DNA of 64,000 bases from Candidatus Latescibacterota bacterium (GTDB lineage Bacteria > JAAXHH01), in NCBI GenBank assembly GCA_022821085.1, contig JAJEEG010000006.1:456405-520404 (forward strand). The letters run 5' to 3'. The notes below the pieces were generated by a model, which saw only the letters and a list, made by a program, of their open reading frames with translations, was not told where the DNA came from and ran no database searches. The translations under genes and the position numbers were made by a program. Within the stretch, counting starts at the first letter, position 1. Every line of letters starts with the position of its first letter. Of the stretch, positions 41,641 to 50,303 are shown piece by piece.

Positions 41641-43830
41641 TCAGACCATCCCGAGGTACCTCCGGTAGAACCATTCCGCAGCGAGCAGGCAGACCAGCAA
41701 ACCCAGCACGCCGGGATGGTTCCACAGCGAGACCGTGCGCGTCTCCTGCACGGTGATCTCGTCCAGCTCGATATCGTCGGCCATGCGATCGATGTCCGAT
41801 GGCAGATAGAAACCTCCGCCCGTCATATCGGCCAGCTGGACCAGCAGTTCCCGGTTCATCCGGGTTCGCTCGAATTCAGCGCCGGCTTCACCCACGACGA
41901 ATCCCCCCTGGTCGGTCCCGATCGGTACGCCGCTCAGCGCGGCGGCCGCTTCGAACGAGTAAGCGCCCGCGGGCAGAAACTGAAGGCGTCCCGCATACCG
42001 GCCGAACCCCTGCCCCGTCGCAGTAAGGTTTATTTGAAGCGTACCTGCTTCGTCCTGCGCGGGGCGAACGGCCACGGTCAGTTCGGCCTCTTCGACCGGC
42101 CGGTAGTTTTCGTCGTAGACCTGACCGTCAAAGCGGATCGTTTCACCTCCCCGGTACTGCAGCTTGTCCGACGCGACGCGTATCCTGCGACTGCCCTCGC
42201 GCACGGTAATCCACCTTACGGCGTTGTTCCAGAATCGTTCGTACGCCGCGTTGGTCCCCCCGCTGCCCCACATCATCAGGTCCCAGCGCCACAGGCCCTG
42301 GGCGGCGATGCCGAGCACCCGGCCCTGCCCGTAACGATGTTCGGCGATGACGGGCGTGCGCTCGTCTTCGGTCCGCCAGGTCGGATGCCTGGCGAGTACC
42401 GTCGCGCCGGGTTTCGCGCGCCCGACCTGGTTCATGCCGGGCAGCGGAGGAAGTTCCAGCCATCGCCGTTCCGATTCGGCCGGATCATCATCCAGGCGGG
42501 TGATCGGATGCGTGCGGCCATCCGCCGTCAAGTCCGGCACGAAGGACTCCTCGGACAGGCCCCTGGCCGACGCGGCGATGCCGAAGGGCATCAGATCGCC
42601 GACCGGCGTTCCGGCGTAACCGCCCATTTCAAAGCTGTGCGGTCCGCCGATGGCGATCATACCGCCGCCCCTTTCCTCGACGAAAGCCACCAGGAAGGGC
42701 GCCCACTGCCGGATGCGTTCATAGTTCACGCTGCCCAGGATGACGAGGTCATAGGAAAACCAGTCCGCCCGTGAAGCGGGCATGGGTTCAGGAAAGGCCA
42801 GGCCATCGGGCCGGAGGAGGATGCTGGTCACTTCCAGATTGGCGTCCTTTTCCATCGAGCGTCTCAGGAAGCCCATGTCGGCACGGGGGGCGCCTTCGAT
42901 ATACAGCACCCGCAATCCGGATTTCAGCACTTTGATCGCGAATTCGCGGCGGTTGTTCTCCGCGGTGATCTCTCCATCCAGCTCGGGCACTTCCACCTGG
43001 TACCGGTGAACGCCTTCGGTCTCGGGGACGACGTGGAAAACAACGGTCCGTTCTTCTTCCCGCCCATCCAGCGTGAATTCCTCGGTGCGGAGGACGCGGC
43101 CTTCTTCCCGCAAGGTGACGGGAACGCGCACGCTGCCGTACCCCCGGCCGCGCACGCCGACTTCGACGGGAACGTTGCTCCCGGTGTAGACCACTTCGTT
43201 AACGGTCAAATGGGAAACGCCGATGTCCCGGACGCCCAGCGTGTCGCCGATGCCCACCGTGTACACGGGCATATCGAGATCCTCGGCGACCCTGAGCGGA
43301 TCGCGCCCGGCGGTGAAATTTCCGTCGGTGACCAGGATGGCGGCGGAGTAACGGCCGGCGCCGGAACCGCCTTCGAGAAAGGACATGGCACCGCCGATGT
43401 CGGTACCCGTGCCGTCAGCGGAAAGGGAATCGATTACGTCTTCGGGCAGTGGCGAGAGGTCTTCCGCGAACCGGTAGCGATGGACGCGGTGTCGGGTCTC
43501 CAGGGCATGCATCGCGTCGCCGGAAAGGACCGAGGCCAGGACTTCGTTCCGCATGCCCAGGCCATCCTCCAGGCCCATGCTCGCCGAGGTGTCGACGAGT
43601 ACCGCCAGTCCGGGCGACTCGGTCCGTTCCAGCACCATTCTCGAGACGGGATCGCTCAGGACCGCCAGCGCCACGGCGGCGGCCGCGATCCGCAGTCCGA
43701 TGAGTCCCCAGGCCGCGGCCGGCGACACCAGTCCGAACAGTCGCCGGGAAAGCCCGTAGATCAGGATGCCGGAGAGGATGAAGGCGATGAGTATCCAGAT
43801 AAGGGAATCCGTTTGGATATCCGCGGGCAT
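41641..43830 (-). CDS. VWA and GATase-like domain membrane protein
   Basis: A 729-residue protein with two N-terminal hydrophobic helices (about 11-27 and 40-60), a von Willebrand A domain with MIDAS motif VDTSASMGLEDG at about 78-90 and ILVTDGNFTAGRD, a middle beta-rich region, a class I glutamine-amidotransferase-like domain (about 310-530, RVLYIEGAPRADMGFLRRSM to GGPHSFEMGGYAG), and a C-terminal helix (FYRRYLG end). It resembles BatA-type or BatB-type VWA proteins widespread in FCB bacteria. The function is unknown. It follows the TolC gene by 32 bases on the same strand. Confidence 0.85.
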   Translation of the reverse strand: MPADIQTDSLIWILIAFILSGILIYGLSRRLFGLVSPAAAWGLIGLRIAAAAVALAVLSDPVSRMVLERTESPGLAVLVDTSASMGLEDGLGMRNEVLASVLSGDAMHALETRHRVHRYRFAEDLSPLPEDVIDSLSADGTGTDIGGAMSFLEGGSGAGRYSAAILVTDGNFTAGRDPLRVAEDLDMPVYTVGIGDTLGVRDIGVSHLTVNEVVYTGSNVPVEVGVRGRGYGSVRVPVTLREEGRVLRTEEFTLDGREEERTVVFHVVPETEGVHRYQVEVPELDGEITAENNRREFAIKVLKSGLRVLYIEGAPRADMGFLRRSMEKDANLEVTSILLRPDGLAFPEPMPASRADWFSYDLVILGSVNYERIRQWAPFLVAFVEERGGGMIAIGGPHSFEMGGYAGTPVGDLMPFGIAASARGLSEESFVPDLTADGRTHPITRLDDDPAESERRWLELPPLPGMNQVGRAKPGATVLARHPTWRTEDERTPVIAEHRYGQGRVLGIAAQGLWRWDLMMWGSGGTNAAYERFWNNAVRWITVREGSRRIRVASDKLQYRGGETIRFDGQVYDENYRPVEEAELTVAVRPAQDEAGTLQINLTATGQGFGRYAGRLQFLPAGAYSFEAAAALSGVPIGTDQGGFVVGEAGAEFERTRMNRELLVQLADMTGGGFYLPSDIDRMADDIELDEITVQETRTVSLWNHPGVLGLLVCLLAAEWFYRRYLGMV

Positions 43831-43862
43831 ACGGAAGTTCCGGTGTTAACGTTCGGGTGCGT

Positions 43863-45224
43863 TTACTTTCCCAGGGCGCCGTCCAGCGTGGCCTGCGCGA
43901 TCAGGTAATCGTACTGTGCGCCGGCCAGGTCGGATTTCGCCCGGACCAGGGCCTCCTGTGCCGTAAATACCTCCAGCAGTGTGCCGGAACCCACCCGGTA
44001 CCGTTCCTCCGCCAGCCGGAGACTCTCCTCCGAGGCCACGATGTTGTCGTTGCTGAGCGTGATGACTTCCCGTGCCGTTTCCAGGTCGAGCAAGGCGTTC
44101 CGGATGGTCAGCGAGGTCGTCCTGCGCGTCTGGCGCAGCGTCTCCTCCGCGATCAACTGCTGCGCCTGTGCCCGCGAGATATCTGCGTAGGTCTGCGTGC
44201 CGTTCAGGATCGGCAGGCTCAGATTCACGCCGAAAGACAGGCGCCAGTTCTTGTCATAGGTGCCGTACACGTCCTCGAACCGGGCTCCAGACCGGCTGTA
44301 GCCTATGCTGCCGGTCACCGTGGGCCAAAGTGATCCCCTGGCCACCTTGGTCCCGATCAACGCGGAACGTATGCGTCCCTCGTCACGCTGGATTTCGGGA
44401 TTGGTGAGGTTGGCCATTCGAAGTGCGTCCTGCAGGGACATGAGCGCCGTGGTATCGAGCGTCCCGTCGTCCAAAGGATCTACGATTTCGAAAGTTTCGC
44501 TGGAACCGATGCCCATGACGTTGGCCAGCTGGGCCCGGGCCTGTAACACGGCGTTTTCCTGGTTACGCAGGTTGATCCGCGCCGCGCCGAGCTGGGCCGT
44601 GGTCTGGAGCACCTCTACGCGGGCCACGGATCCGATCTCGTACATACTCTGGGTCCGGCGCAGTTGTTCCTCGTTTAGCCGGACGTTTTCTTCCGTCACT
44701 TCCTTGAGCCGCTGAGCCCGAAGCAGGCCGTAATATCCGGTCTTCACATTCACGATGACCTGGATCTCGGTACTGTTTTGAGCGAACTCCTCGCTAACGG
44801 ATTCCTGCCTGGCCTGCCGGATCGAGTTCCAGTTTCTCCCGCCGTTGTACAGGTCCATATTCAGGAACACGCTGTTGCGATAGTCCGTACGTGTACTGCC
44901 CGGCGCTTCCCGGAGCACAACGCCTTCGACGATTACCTGGGTATCGCCCGATGTCGTCCGGTTGGCGCCCATGATGGTGGCGTTAACACGGGGCATGACG
45001 CCGGTATACGTTCCGAAGAGAGCCGCCTCCTGAACTTCCACCTGTTTCCGGGCGATCTCGATCTGGGGGTTGTTCTGCAGTGCGATCTGAATACACTGCT
45101 CCATGGTGTAAGGACCACCCGCGATTGCGGCGGATCCGGAGACCTGGCCGAATGCCGCCTCTCCCCGGGTGAACAGGCTGGCAGCGATCAGGACGGCCCA
45201 GCCGATGGCATGACGCGTCTTCAT
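43863..45224 (-). CDS. TolC-family outer-membrane channel
   Basis: A 453-residue outer-membrane efflux protein. The signal peptide ends in RGEAAFGQ at about residue 27. Two repeats of the helical hairpin are recognisable (residues 38-240 and 240-450), with the motif LQNNPQIEIARKQVEVQEAA and VARVEVLQTTAQLGAARIN. AAGGAG precedes the ATG. It is a candidate partner of the RND system at the left end, although separated by 36 kb, and is transcribed with the VWA gene. Confidence 0.93.
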   Translation of the reverse strand: MKTRHAIGWAVLIAASLFTRGEAAFGQVSGSAAIAGGPYTMEQCIQIALQNNPQIEIARKQVEVQEAALFGTYTGVMPRVNATIMGANRTTSGDTQVIVEGVVLREAPGSTRTDYRNSVFLNMDLYNGGRNWNSIRQARQESVSEEFAQNSTEIQVIVNVKTGYYGLLRAQRLKEVTEENVRLNEEQLRRTQSMYEIGSVARVEVLQTTAQLGAARINLRNQENAVLQARAQLANVMGIGSSETFEIVDPLDDGTLDTTALMSLQDALRMANLTNPEIQRDEGRIRSALIGTKVARGSLWPTVTGSIGYSRSGARFEDVYGTYDKNWRLSFGVNLSLPILNGTQTYADISRAQAQQLIAEETLRQTRRTTSLTIRNALLDLETAREVITLSNDNIVASEESLRLAEERYRVGSGTLLEVFTAQEALVRAKSDLAGAQYDYLIAQATLDGALGK

Positions 45225-45395
45225 TGAATAGCTCCTTGTAACGGTGGATGAAGAAGTTCCTTATAGAAGTCCTCTATATTTGATTAGACGGAATTCCTGC
45301 CGAAATCCCGCGCAGCAGATCGGTTTATCTGTTAGACCACAGACAGCGGGGAAGGTTTCCGGGTATCTGAGAAGGAGAGGAAGGGCCAACACCCG

Positions 45396-46538
45396 TCACA
45401 TGCGGCGACGCCAGAGGATCCACAGGCCGACCGCGAGGAGGCCGGCGCCCGCAGCACCCATCCACGATGAGTAGCCCGCGGGAGCGGGGGATGCGGTGAC
45501 CGCCGGCTTGACCGTGCAGAGCGAAGTAAGCAGTTCGACGGACTCGCTTACGGCCACGTCGCCGATGAGGGTGAAGAGCTTTCCGTCGTAATGGCGCCGC
45601 AGAATGGAATAGGGGCCTCGTTCCCAGACACGCACATCGCCATGCAATTCGGGCGTGCCCCTGGGAGACCGGTGCGACGCTTCAGAGGAAGCGATCCGCT
45701 GGAAGAGCGAGATGCGCGAGAGGCCGTCGCTGTACATGAAATGCACGAGCGGTTGGCCATGGTGCTGCATGACGCGGCGTTGCTGCAGGATGAAACCCGG
45801 TGGAACGTAGACCGGGGCGTTCAACTTGAAATTCGCCTCTTTCTGCACTTCGCTGATGGACCCGCAGGCGATAACCTGGTTGATTTCGACGGACTTGCCC
45901 GTCCATTCCTCCGTATCGAAGATGTCCGTTGAAATCCGAGGGTCCTGCTCGAATTCCTTCAGGAAAACTTCCTCGACCAGCACGCCCGCCTCGTTCCGTT
46001 CTTCCGTGCGCATCACGAGGCCCGTTTCCTCGTCGATCCAGGCCGTCATGGTCATCCTGCCGGGATGGCGGGGCTTGAAGGCCAGAACGGCCACCGGACG
46101 GTCGAGCAAATGGTCGGTGCCGGCGATTTCGAGGTCGTAGTTGGTCTGGAGCAGGTCGAGACTGCTGAACTCCAGGTTCATGTCGAGCACGTTCGAGTTC
46201 GACTGGCGGCGATGCGAGTAGGAGAGCGAATCCCCCGAGGCCGTACGCCGGTATATGTCATGGTCGACGCGGATGATGGTCTCGCGGATCCGGCCTTCGG
46301 CATCGGGGATATCGATGCGGTCCCGGTCGGGACGCTGATGGGTGATGATCTGGACGTAACGGGCGGTATCCCCGTCCGCGCTGAACCGCTGTTTCGTCAG
46401 GGTGGCGCGGTAGCTCACCCGGTCCGGGGCTTCCATGATCTTCTGAAAGGTGATGTCCGGATCGACGCCTCGGGCCGGCGCGGTCATCACGATACACACC
46501 GTCGTGACTAAACAAAGGAATACAGGCCGTAACCGCAT
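45396..46538 (-). CDS. RseB/MucB-like periplasmic regulator
   Basis: A 380-residue periplasmic protein of the RseB type, which senses envelope lipids and holds the anti-sigma factor. There is a signal peptide (VCIVMTAPARG), a LolA-like N-terminal domain with THQRPDRDRIDIPDAEGRIR and MTAWIDEETGLVMRTEERNEA, and a C-terminal domain ending in a helix (LLAVGLWILWRRRM) that anchors it to the membrane. The single C-terminal anchor is unusual; enterobacterial RseB is soluble. It is the third gene of the sigma operon, 10 bases after the anti-sigma gene. Confidence 0.85.
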   Translation of the reverse strand: MRLRPVFLCLVTTVCIVMTAPARGVDPDITFQKIMEAPDRVSYRATLTKQRFSADGDTARYVQIITHQRPDRDRIDIPDAEGRIRETIIRVDHDIYRRTASGDSLSYSHRRQSNSNVLDMNLEFSSLDLLQTNYDLEIAGTDHLLDRPVAVLAFKPRHPGRMTMTAWIDEETGLVMRTEERNEAGVLVEEVFLKEFEQDPRISTDIFDTEEWTGKSVEINQVIACGSISEVQKEANFKLNAPVYVPPGFILQQRRVMQHHGQPLVHFMYSDGLSRISLFQRIASSEASHRSPRGTPELHGDVRVWERGPYSILRRHYDGKLFTLIGDVAVSESVELLTSLCTVKPAVTASPAPAGYSSWMGAAGAGLLAVGLWILWRRRM

Positions 46539-46548
46539 CTCGTATCAC

Positions 46549-47040
46549 CTATTCCTTGTAATTGACCATGACGGAACCCAGGGTGCCGCTGGTGAACACG
46601 CTCTGGTCCTCGATCAGGGCGTGTTCCTGCAGTATGAAGAACATATCGTCGTCCGAAAGCGTGCGCTGGACGGACGGACGTTCGACCGGCTGGAACGACT
46701 GCCAGATCAGCCCTCCGGCCACCAGCAGCAGCACGGCCGCCGCCGCGAGGAACCGGCCGGGCTGCTCGCGAGCCGGCGCGTCCTTTCCCTTCATGCCCGG
46801 TACCATATGGGCGTGCGTCGTGCGCTCGAGCACCGCGGTCTGGACTTCCGCTACCGCTACCGCCTCGGGTTTCTTCGGGCGGCAGCAGCGCAACATGCCG
46901 CGGACGGACTGCAATCCGCGCAGTTCCCGCGCGCAGTTGGGGCAGGACTCGATGTGCCGCGCAATTTCGGCGACTTCTTCGTTGCCGCACATGCGCTCCA
47001 GGTACAGGGTAAGCCGCTTCTTTATCTGGTTGCAGTTCAT
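46549..47040 (-). CDS. Zinc-binding anti-sigma factor
   Basis: A 163-residue anti-sigma protein. The ZAS motif HIESCPNCARELRG (His-x3-Cys-x2-Cys) follows MNCNQIKKRLTLYLE, giving the cytoplasmic sigma-binding domain at 1-50. A single helix (VLLLVAGGLIW, about 87-103) crosses the membrane, leaving about 60 residues in the periplasm for contact with the RseB-like protein. It starts 9 bases after the sigma stop. It probably blocks the ECF sigma until cleaved by regulated proteolysis; the proteases are not in this window. Confidence 0.92.
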   Translation of the reverse strand: MNCNQIKKRLTLYLERMCGNEEVAEIARHIESCPNCARELRGLQSVRGMLRCCRPKKPEAVAVAEVQTAVLERTTHAHMVPGMKGKDAPAREQPGRFLAAAAVLLLVAGGLIWQSFQPVERPSVQRTLSDDDMFFILQEHALIEDQSVFTSGTLGSVMVNYKE

Positions 47041-47049
47041 GGCGCGTTC

Positions 47050-47721
47050 CTATAGATCAAGGTATCCGGACAATCGCTTGGACAACACGCGCTTCAACTT
47101 GAGCCGTCCGTGATGCAGCCGGGACATCACCGTACCCTCGGGACACTGGAGGATTTCCGCGATCTGCCTGTGCGAGAGACCTTCCAGGTCGAACAGCACG
47201 ACAACGGTCCTGTGCCGCTCCGACAGGGTATCCAGCGCGGCCATGATCGACCGCTTCAATTCGTCGCTCTCCAGCACTTCGTGCGGGTTTTTCTCGGAAG
47301 AGGGCAGATTCGAAATCAGAAACTGTTGACCGGCGCCGCCGTTCCGCGTGCCGTTATCCGTAAAGGAGAACATGCGGCGACGGGCTTCCCGCTTGCGGAA
47401 GTTGATGCACTTGTTGATCAATATGCGGTACAGCCAGGTCGAAAACCGGTACTGCGTGTTGAACCGCTCCCGCGTCCTGAATACCTCGAGGAACGCGTCC
47501 TGGACGAGGTCGCGCGCGTCATCGTGACTCGCGAGCATCTGGTACGCCACGGAATAGGCCTTCTCGCTGTAGCGCCTCGTCATTTCGTCGAAGGCTGGGC
47601 CATCGCCCGTTTTGGCCCGTTCCATCAACCTGCGTTCTTCCTCGCGCCGGTCTTCGCCTGCACCGTGCGCAGCCGGTATTTTCCTTTCCTCGACTGAATG
47701 CACTCTGTTTACGATGTTCAT
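47050..47721 (-). CDS. ECF RNA polymerase sigma factor
   Basis: A 223-residue sigma-70 of the extracytoplasmic-function group, E-like. Region 2 reads AYQMLASHDDARDLVQDAFLEVFRTRERFNTQ (Asp-Asp-Arg core) and region 4 LDTLSERHRTVVVLFDLEGLSHRQIAEIL with CPEGTVMSRLHHGRLKL. About 35 residues precede region 2. It leads the sigma, anti-sigma, RseB-like operon, and the AT-rich sequence upstream (near 47770) has only weak promoter boxes, as expected if it drives its own transcription. Target genes unknown. Confidence 0.94.
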   Translation of the reverse strand: MNIVNRVHSVEERKIPAAHGAGEDRREEERRLMERAKTGDGPAFDEMTRRYSEKAYSVAYQMLASHDDARDLVQDAFLEVFRTRERFNTQYRFSTWLYRILINKCINFRKREARRRMFSFTDNGTRNGGAGQQFLISNLPSSEKNPHEVLESDELKRSIMAALDTLSERHRTVVVLFDLEGLSHRQIAEILQCPEGTVMSRLHHGRLKLKRVLSKRLSGYLDL

Positions 47722-47840
47722 CCGGATACAGACCCTCCTGATCCGTCCCTCTCCTGCCCATTAATTAAACCCGTATACATATTTTGGTTTGTTATCTTCA
47801 ACAATTCAGCCGGACCAGCGCCCATCCGTGGTTTCGAATA

Positions 47841-48818
47841 CTAGACCAGGCCGATTTCGTTGGATTTTCGATACATTTCGAGCGCTTTGTCGGCCTGTTT
47901 GCTCTTGTCGTAGATCGTGCCGAGATACCGGTACGCTTGCTCGTTGCGCGGCTCATGGCGCAGCAAGGCTTCGAAGTGCTCGATCGCTTCCGTGTGCTTT
48001 TCCACGTGGCAGTAAGCCTTGCCCAGCTGGAGGTGTACCTCGGCCTTCGTCCGGTCCACGTCCAGTGCGCGGGAAAGTACCTTGATCGCGGCGTCGTACG
48101 TTCCGATGGTGATGTAGAGCATGCCAAGCAGGTAGCAGGCGCGATAGGAATACGGGTCGTATTCCAAGACGCGAAGCAGGTCGGTCCTGGCATCCTCGTA
48201 CTGTCCCATCTCCACGAACAGTTCCGCCCGGTCGACCAGCGTGTCCACATGAGCGGGATCGTTTCCCAGCGCGCGGTTGTAGTGCTCTAGGGCGGTTTCC
48301 TGGGCGCCGAGGCGAAAGAACATCCTGCCCAGGCCGCCCGTCGCGCTGACATGTCTCGGTTGCCGCTCGAGTATACGCCTGTACTGCTGGATCGCCGGCT
48401 CGATTTTGCCTTTGTCCGCGAGGACTTCAGCCCTGGCCAGCATGGCCGAGATATCGTCGGATCGCTCTCTGGGCGTCTCTTCGACCCGTTGGATCGCCGG
48501 GTCGTCGGCCACCGGCCCGGTTCGCTCTCCGGATACGGGAGATTGTTTCCCGACGATGTCCTTTAACGTATCGAAGGGCATGAAGTGGGGGATGTTCCGG
48601 TCGTTCAGGCGCAGTTCCGCGTTGGTATTCAGGTCACGTGCCGTCCGTGCTTTCCTGACCTTCACGTTGAAGGCGCCGAAACGGTGCAGATTCACCTTCT
48701 CGTCCCGGTGCATCGCCTCGGTAACCTCCGACAGCAACCCGTTCAGCACGACTCTTACCTTGCGCCTGGATACCTGCAGACTGGATGCCACTTCTTTTAC
48801 AAGCGATTCTCTGTTCAT
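47841..48818 (-). CDS. HU-family DNA-binding domain fused to TPR repeats
   Basis: A 325-residue chimera. The N-terminal about 88 residues are a HU/IHF domain: MNRESLVKEVASSLQVSRRK, LHRFGAFNVKVRKARTARDL and RNIPHFMPFDTLKDIV, with FKP-like features but few basic arms. The C-terminal 200 residues contain six or more TPR units (for example AIQQYRRILERQPRHVSATG and ALEHYNRALGNDPAHVDTL). The start at 48818 has GGAG upstream. It is read just before the ECF sigma gene on the same strand with a gap of about 120 bases. It may tether DNA to protein partners; no family name is known to me. Confidence 0.88.
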   Translation of the reverse strand: MNRESLVKEVASSLQVSRRKVRVVLNGLLSEVTEAMHRDEKVNLHRFGAFNVKVRKARTARDLNTNAELRLNDRNIPHFMPFDTLKDIVGKQSPVSGERTGPVADDPAIQRVEETPRERSDDISAMLARAEVLADKGKIEPAIQQYRRILERQPRHVSATGGLGRMFFRLGAQETALEHYNRALGNDPAHVDTLVDRAELFVEMGQYEDARTDLLRVLEYDPYSYRACYLLGMLYITIGTYDAAIKVLSRALDVDRTKAEVHLQLGKAYCHVEKHTEAIEHFEALLRHEPRNEQAYRYLGTIYDKSKQADKALEMYRKSNEIGLV

Positions 48819-49170
48819 GATGCTCCGATTACGCCGGGCAAAGCCGCGAATGATTACGAAGTGCCCGTCTCCGAGGTACCGGCTTCCGAAGTGCCCGTTT
48901 AAGCGGATCGTCGGCCGCCGAACGACGGCATTTGCCGGTAAGGTTATCCGGTATTTGCCGGTGCGGTTACCCGGCGGCCGGGCACGCAAACGCTTGCCTG
49001 TATCGGTTGGCTGTGAGGTGAATCTGTCGTGAATCCGAAAATCGGCCGTAACCGGCCGCATGTCAAGCAAGAATGAACGGCACGCCCACATTAAGGCGCA
49101 GGGCGGACGCCTGAAGACCACCGGCCGGCCACCGGACGGTCGTCGGTCGGACGACAGGCGCGCACGGGCG
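48819..49170. other. Intergenic region upstream of the HU-TPR gene
   Basis: About 350 bases with no credible gene. It contains imperfect 22-bp direct repeats at 48930-48951 and 48953-48974 and a palindromic GGCCG-N5-GGCCG beside TTGACA (49066-49061, minus), a possible promoter/operator for the HU-TPR gene. Confidence 0.6.
48930..48974. repeat. Imperfect 22-bp direct repeat
   Basis: ATTTGCCGGTRMGGTTAYCCGG occurs twice, spaced by one base, with three differences. Confidence 0.7.
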
Positions 49171-50241
49171 TTACGTCGGGGAACGCTCGTCGGTTGCGGA
49201 CACGTAGGACCGATACAGGTCTTCGATTTCTCCCACACCGGCCACGTCGTCAAGCACCAGGAATCCGTAACGGAGATGAAGGCTGTCCGATGCGCGGATC
49301 GTAAGGTCTTCTTCCATGAGCGGCCCGGTGCCCAGGAGGTTGCGGCGGGTAAACCACTGCACCGGGTGGCGCAGGTTGCGCGGATGGTCCATCATCACCA
49401 CCATGCCGCCCCGGGCACCCGCGGCGGCGACCCATCGGTCCCGCGTTCTCATGATGGCTTCGTGGCCGATGAGGCCGTTGCCGCTGGTATGGTGCGCATC
49501 GGCGAACGGCGGCCCCATGCGCAGGATCAAACCACTGTAACGGGCGGCGCGCGACGCGCCCAGGGTGACTTCTCCCTCGACGGGAGTGATCACCGAGTCG
49601 ATGAGCCAGAGGCAGCCGCCAGTCTGGTCAGCCTGGTCAGCCTGGTCTGCCGGGTTAGCCTGGTCCGCCTGGTCCGCCTGGTCCGCCTGGTCAGCCTGGT
49701 CAGCCTGGTCAGCCTCGCTGACCGCGGTGGTTTCCAGGAAATCGAACCGGCGCGCCTCCCGGATCACCGGGCGGCCGTTGCGGTCCAGCCAGGTGAGCTG
49801 TTCGCCGACGGCGACGCCGCCGGACCCGGTGTCGGGTACCTCCGTGAATCCATCGTGGCGCTGCACGCCGTGGCTGCCGGGAACGGGCACGTATTCGCCA
49901 TGCTCCGGAAGGTACCATGAACCGCCCCAGAAATTCGAATCATTTACGTGCACCCAACCGAAGTACAGTCCCATGTGCCAGGTGTGGTCTTCGGGACGGT
50001 ATTCGGTAATCAGACCGCCGGAAGGGGTGTAAACCGGATGAAAACAGGGTTTGGGCGATTCGTCCTTCGGCAACTCGTCGGTCGCTGCGTTGTACCGGGC
50101 CAGCAACCGACGGTCCGCCTGGCTCGCCTGACCCGCCCGGTCCGCCCGCCCGGTCCGGTCCGCGTAGATCTCGAAGCCCTTCCCTTCGTTGACTTCGAGA
50201 CGGAGATGGCTTAGGTTTCTTTTGAATGTGTCCCTGGGCAT
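49171..50241 (-). CDS. DUF6807 (PmoA-like) family protein with ADQ repeat insert
   Basis: A 356-residue protein of the DUF6807/PmoA family. Conserved parts are CFHPVYTPSGGLITEYRPED followed by HTWHMGLYFGWVHVNDS, RHDGFTEV, GLILRMGPPFADAHHTSGNG and GGMVVMMDHPRNLRHPVQWF. The fold is a galactose-mutarotase-like beta sandwich, often next to sugar-acid catabolism; its activity is not known. Two 9-nt repeat tracts interrupt it: a run of ADQ units at residues about 175-207 and an ADR/AGQ run near 27-44. ATG at 50241 was chosen over one 20 codons upstream as it leaves room for the divergent promoter. No signal peptide. Confidence 0.8.
   Translation of the reverse strand: MPRDTFKRNLSHLRLEVNEGKGFEIYADRTGRADRAGQASQADRRLLARYNAATDELPKDESPKPCFHPVYTPSGGLITEYRPEDHTWHMGLYFGWVHVNDSNFWGGSWYLPEHGEYVPVPGSHGVQRHDGFTEVPDTGSGGVAVGEQLTWLDRNGRPVIREARRFDFLETTAVSEADQADQADQADQADQADQANPADQADQADQTGGCLWLIDSVITPVEGEVTLGASRAARYSGLILRMGPPFADAHHTSGNGLIGHEAIMRTRDRWVAAAGARGGMVVMMDHPRNLRHPVQWFTRRNLLGTGPLMEEDLTIRASDSLHLRYGFLVLDDVAGVGEIEDLYRSYVSATDERSPT
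49621..49715 (-). repeat. 9-nt repeat tract in the DUF6807 gene (ADQ repeats)
   Basis: About ten consecutive 9-mers such as GCGGACCAG and GCTGACCAG encode Ala-Asp-Gln repeats. Consensus matches GGRCCRGGC in register. Confidence 0.85.
50111..50162 (-). repeat. Second 9-nt repeat tract in the DUF6807 gene
   Basis: Five to six degenerate 9-mers on the coding strand, including GCGGACCGG and GCGGGTCAG, encode ADRTGRADRAGQASQADR near the N-terminus. Confidence 0.65.
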
Positions 50242-50303
50242 GGCTGGCCTGATTGCGTGGTATATTCGAATCGACGAACCTGGTGCAGGTCCGATCGGCA
50301 ACT

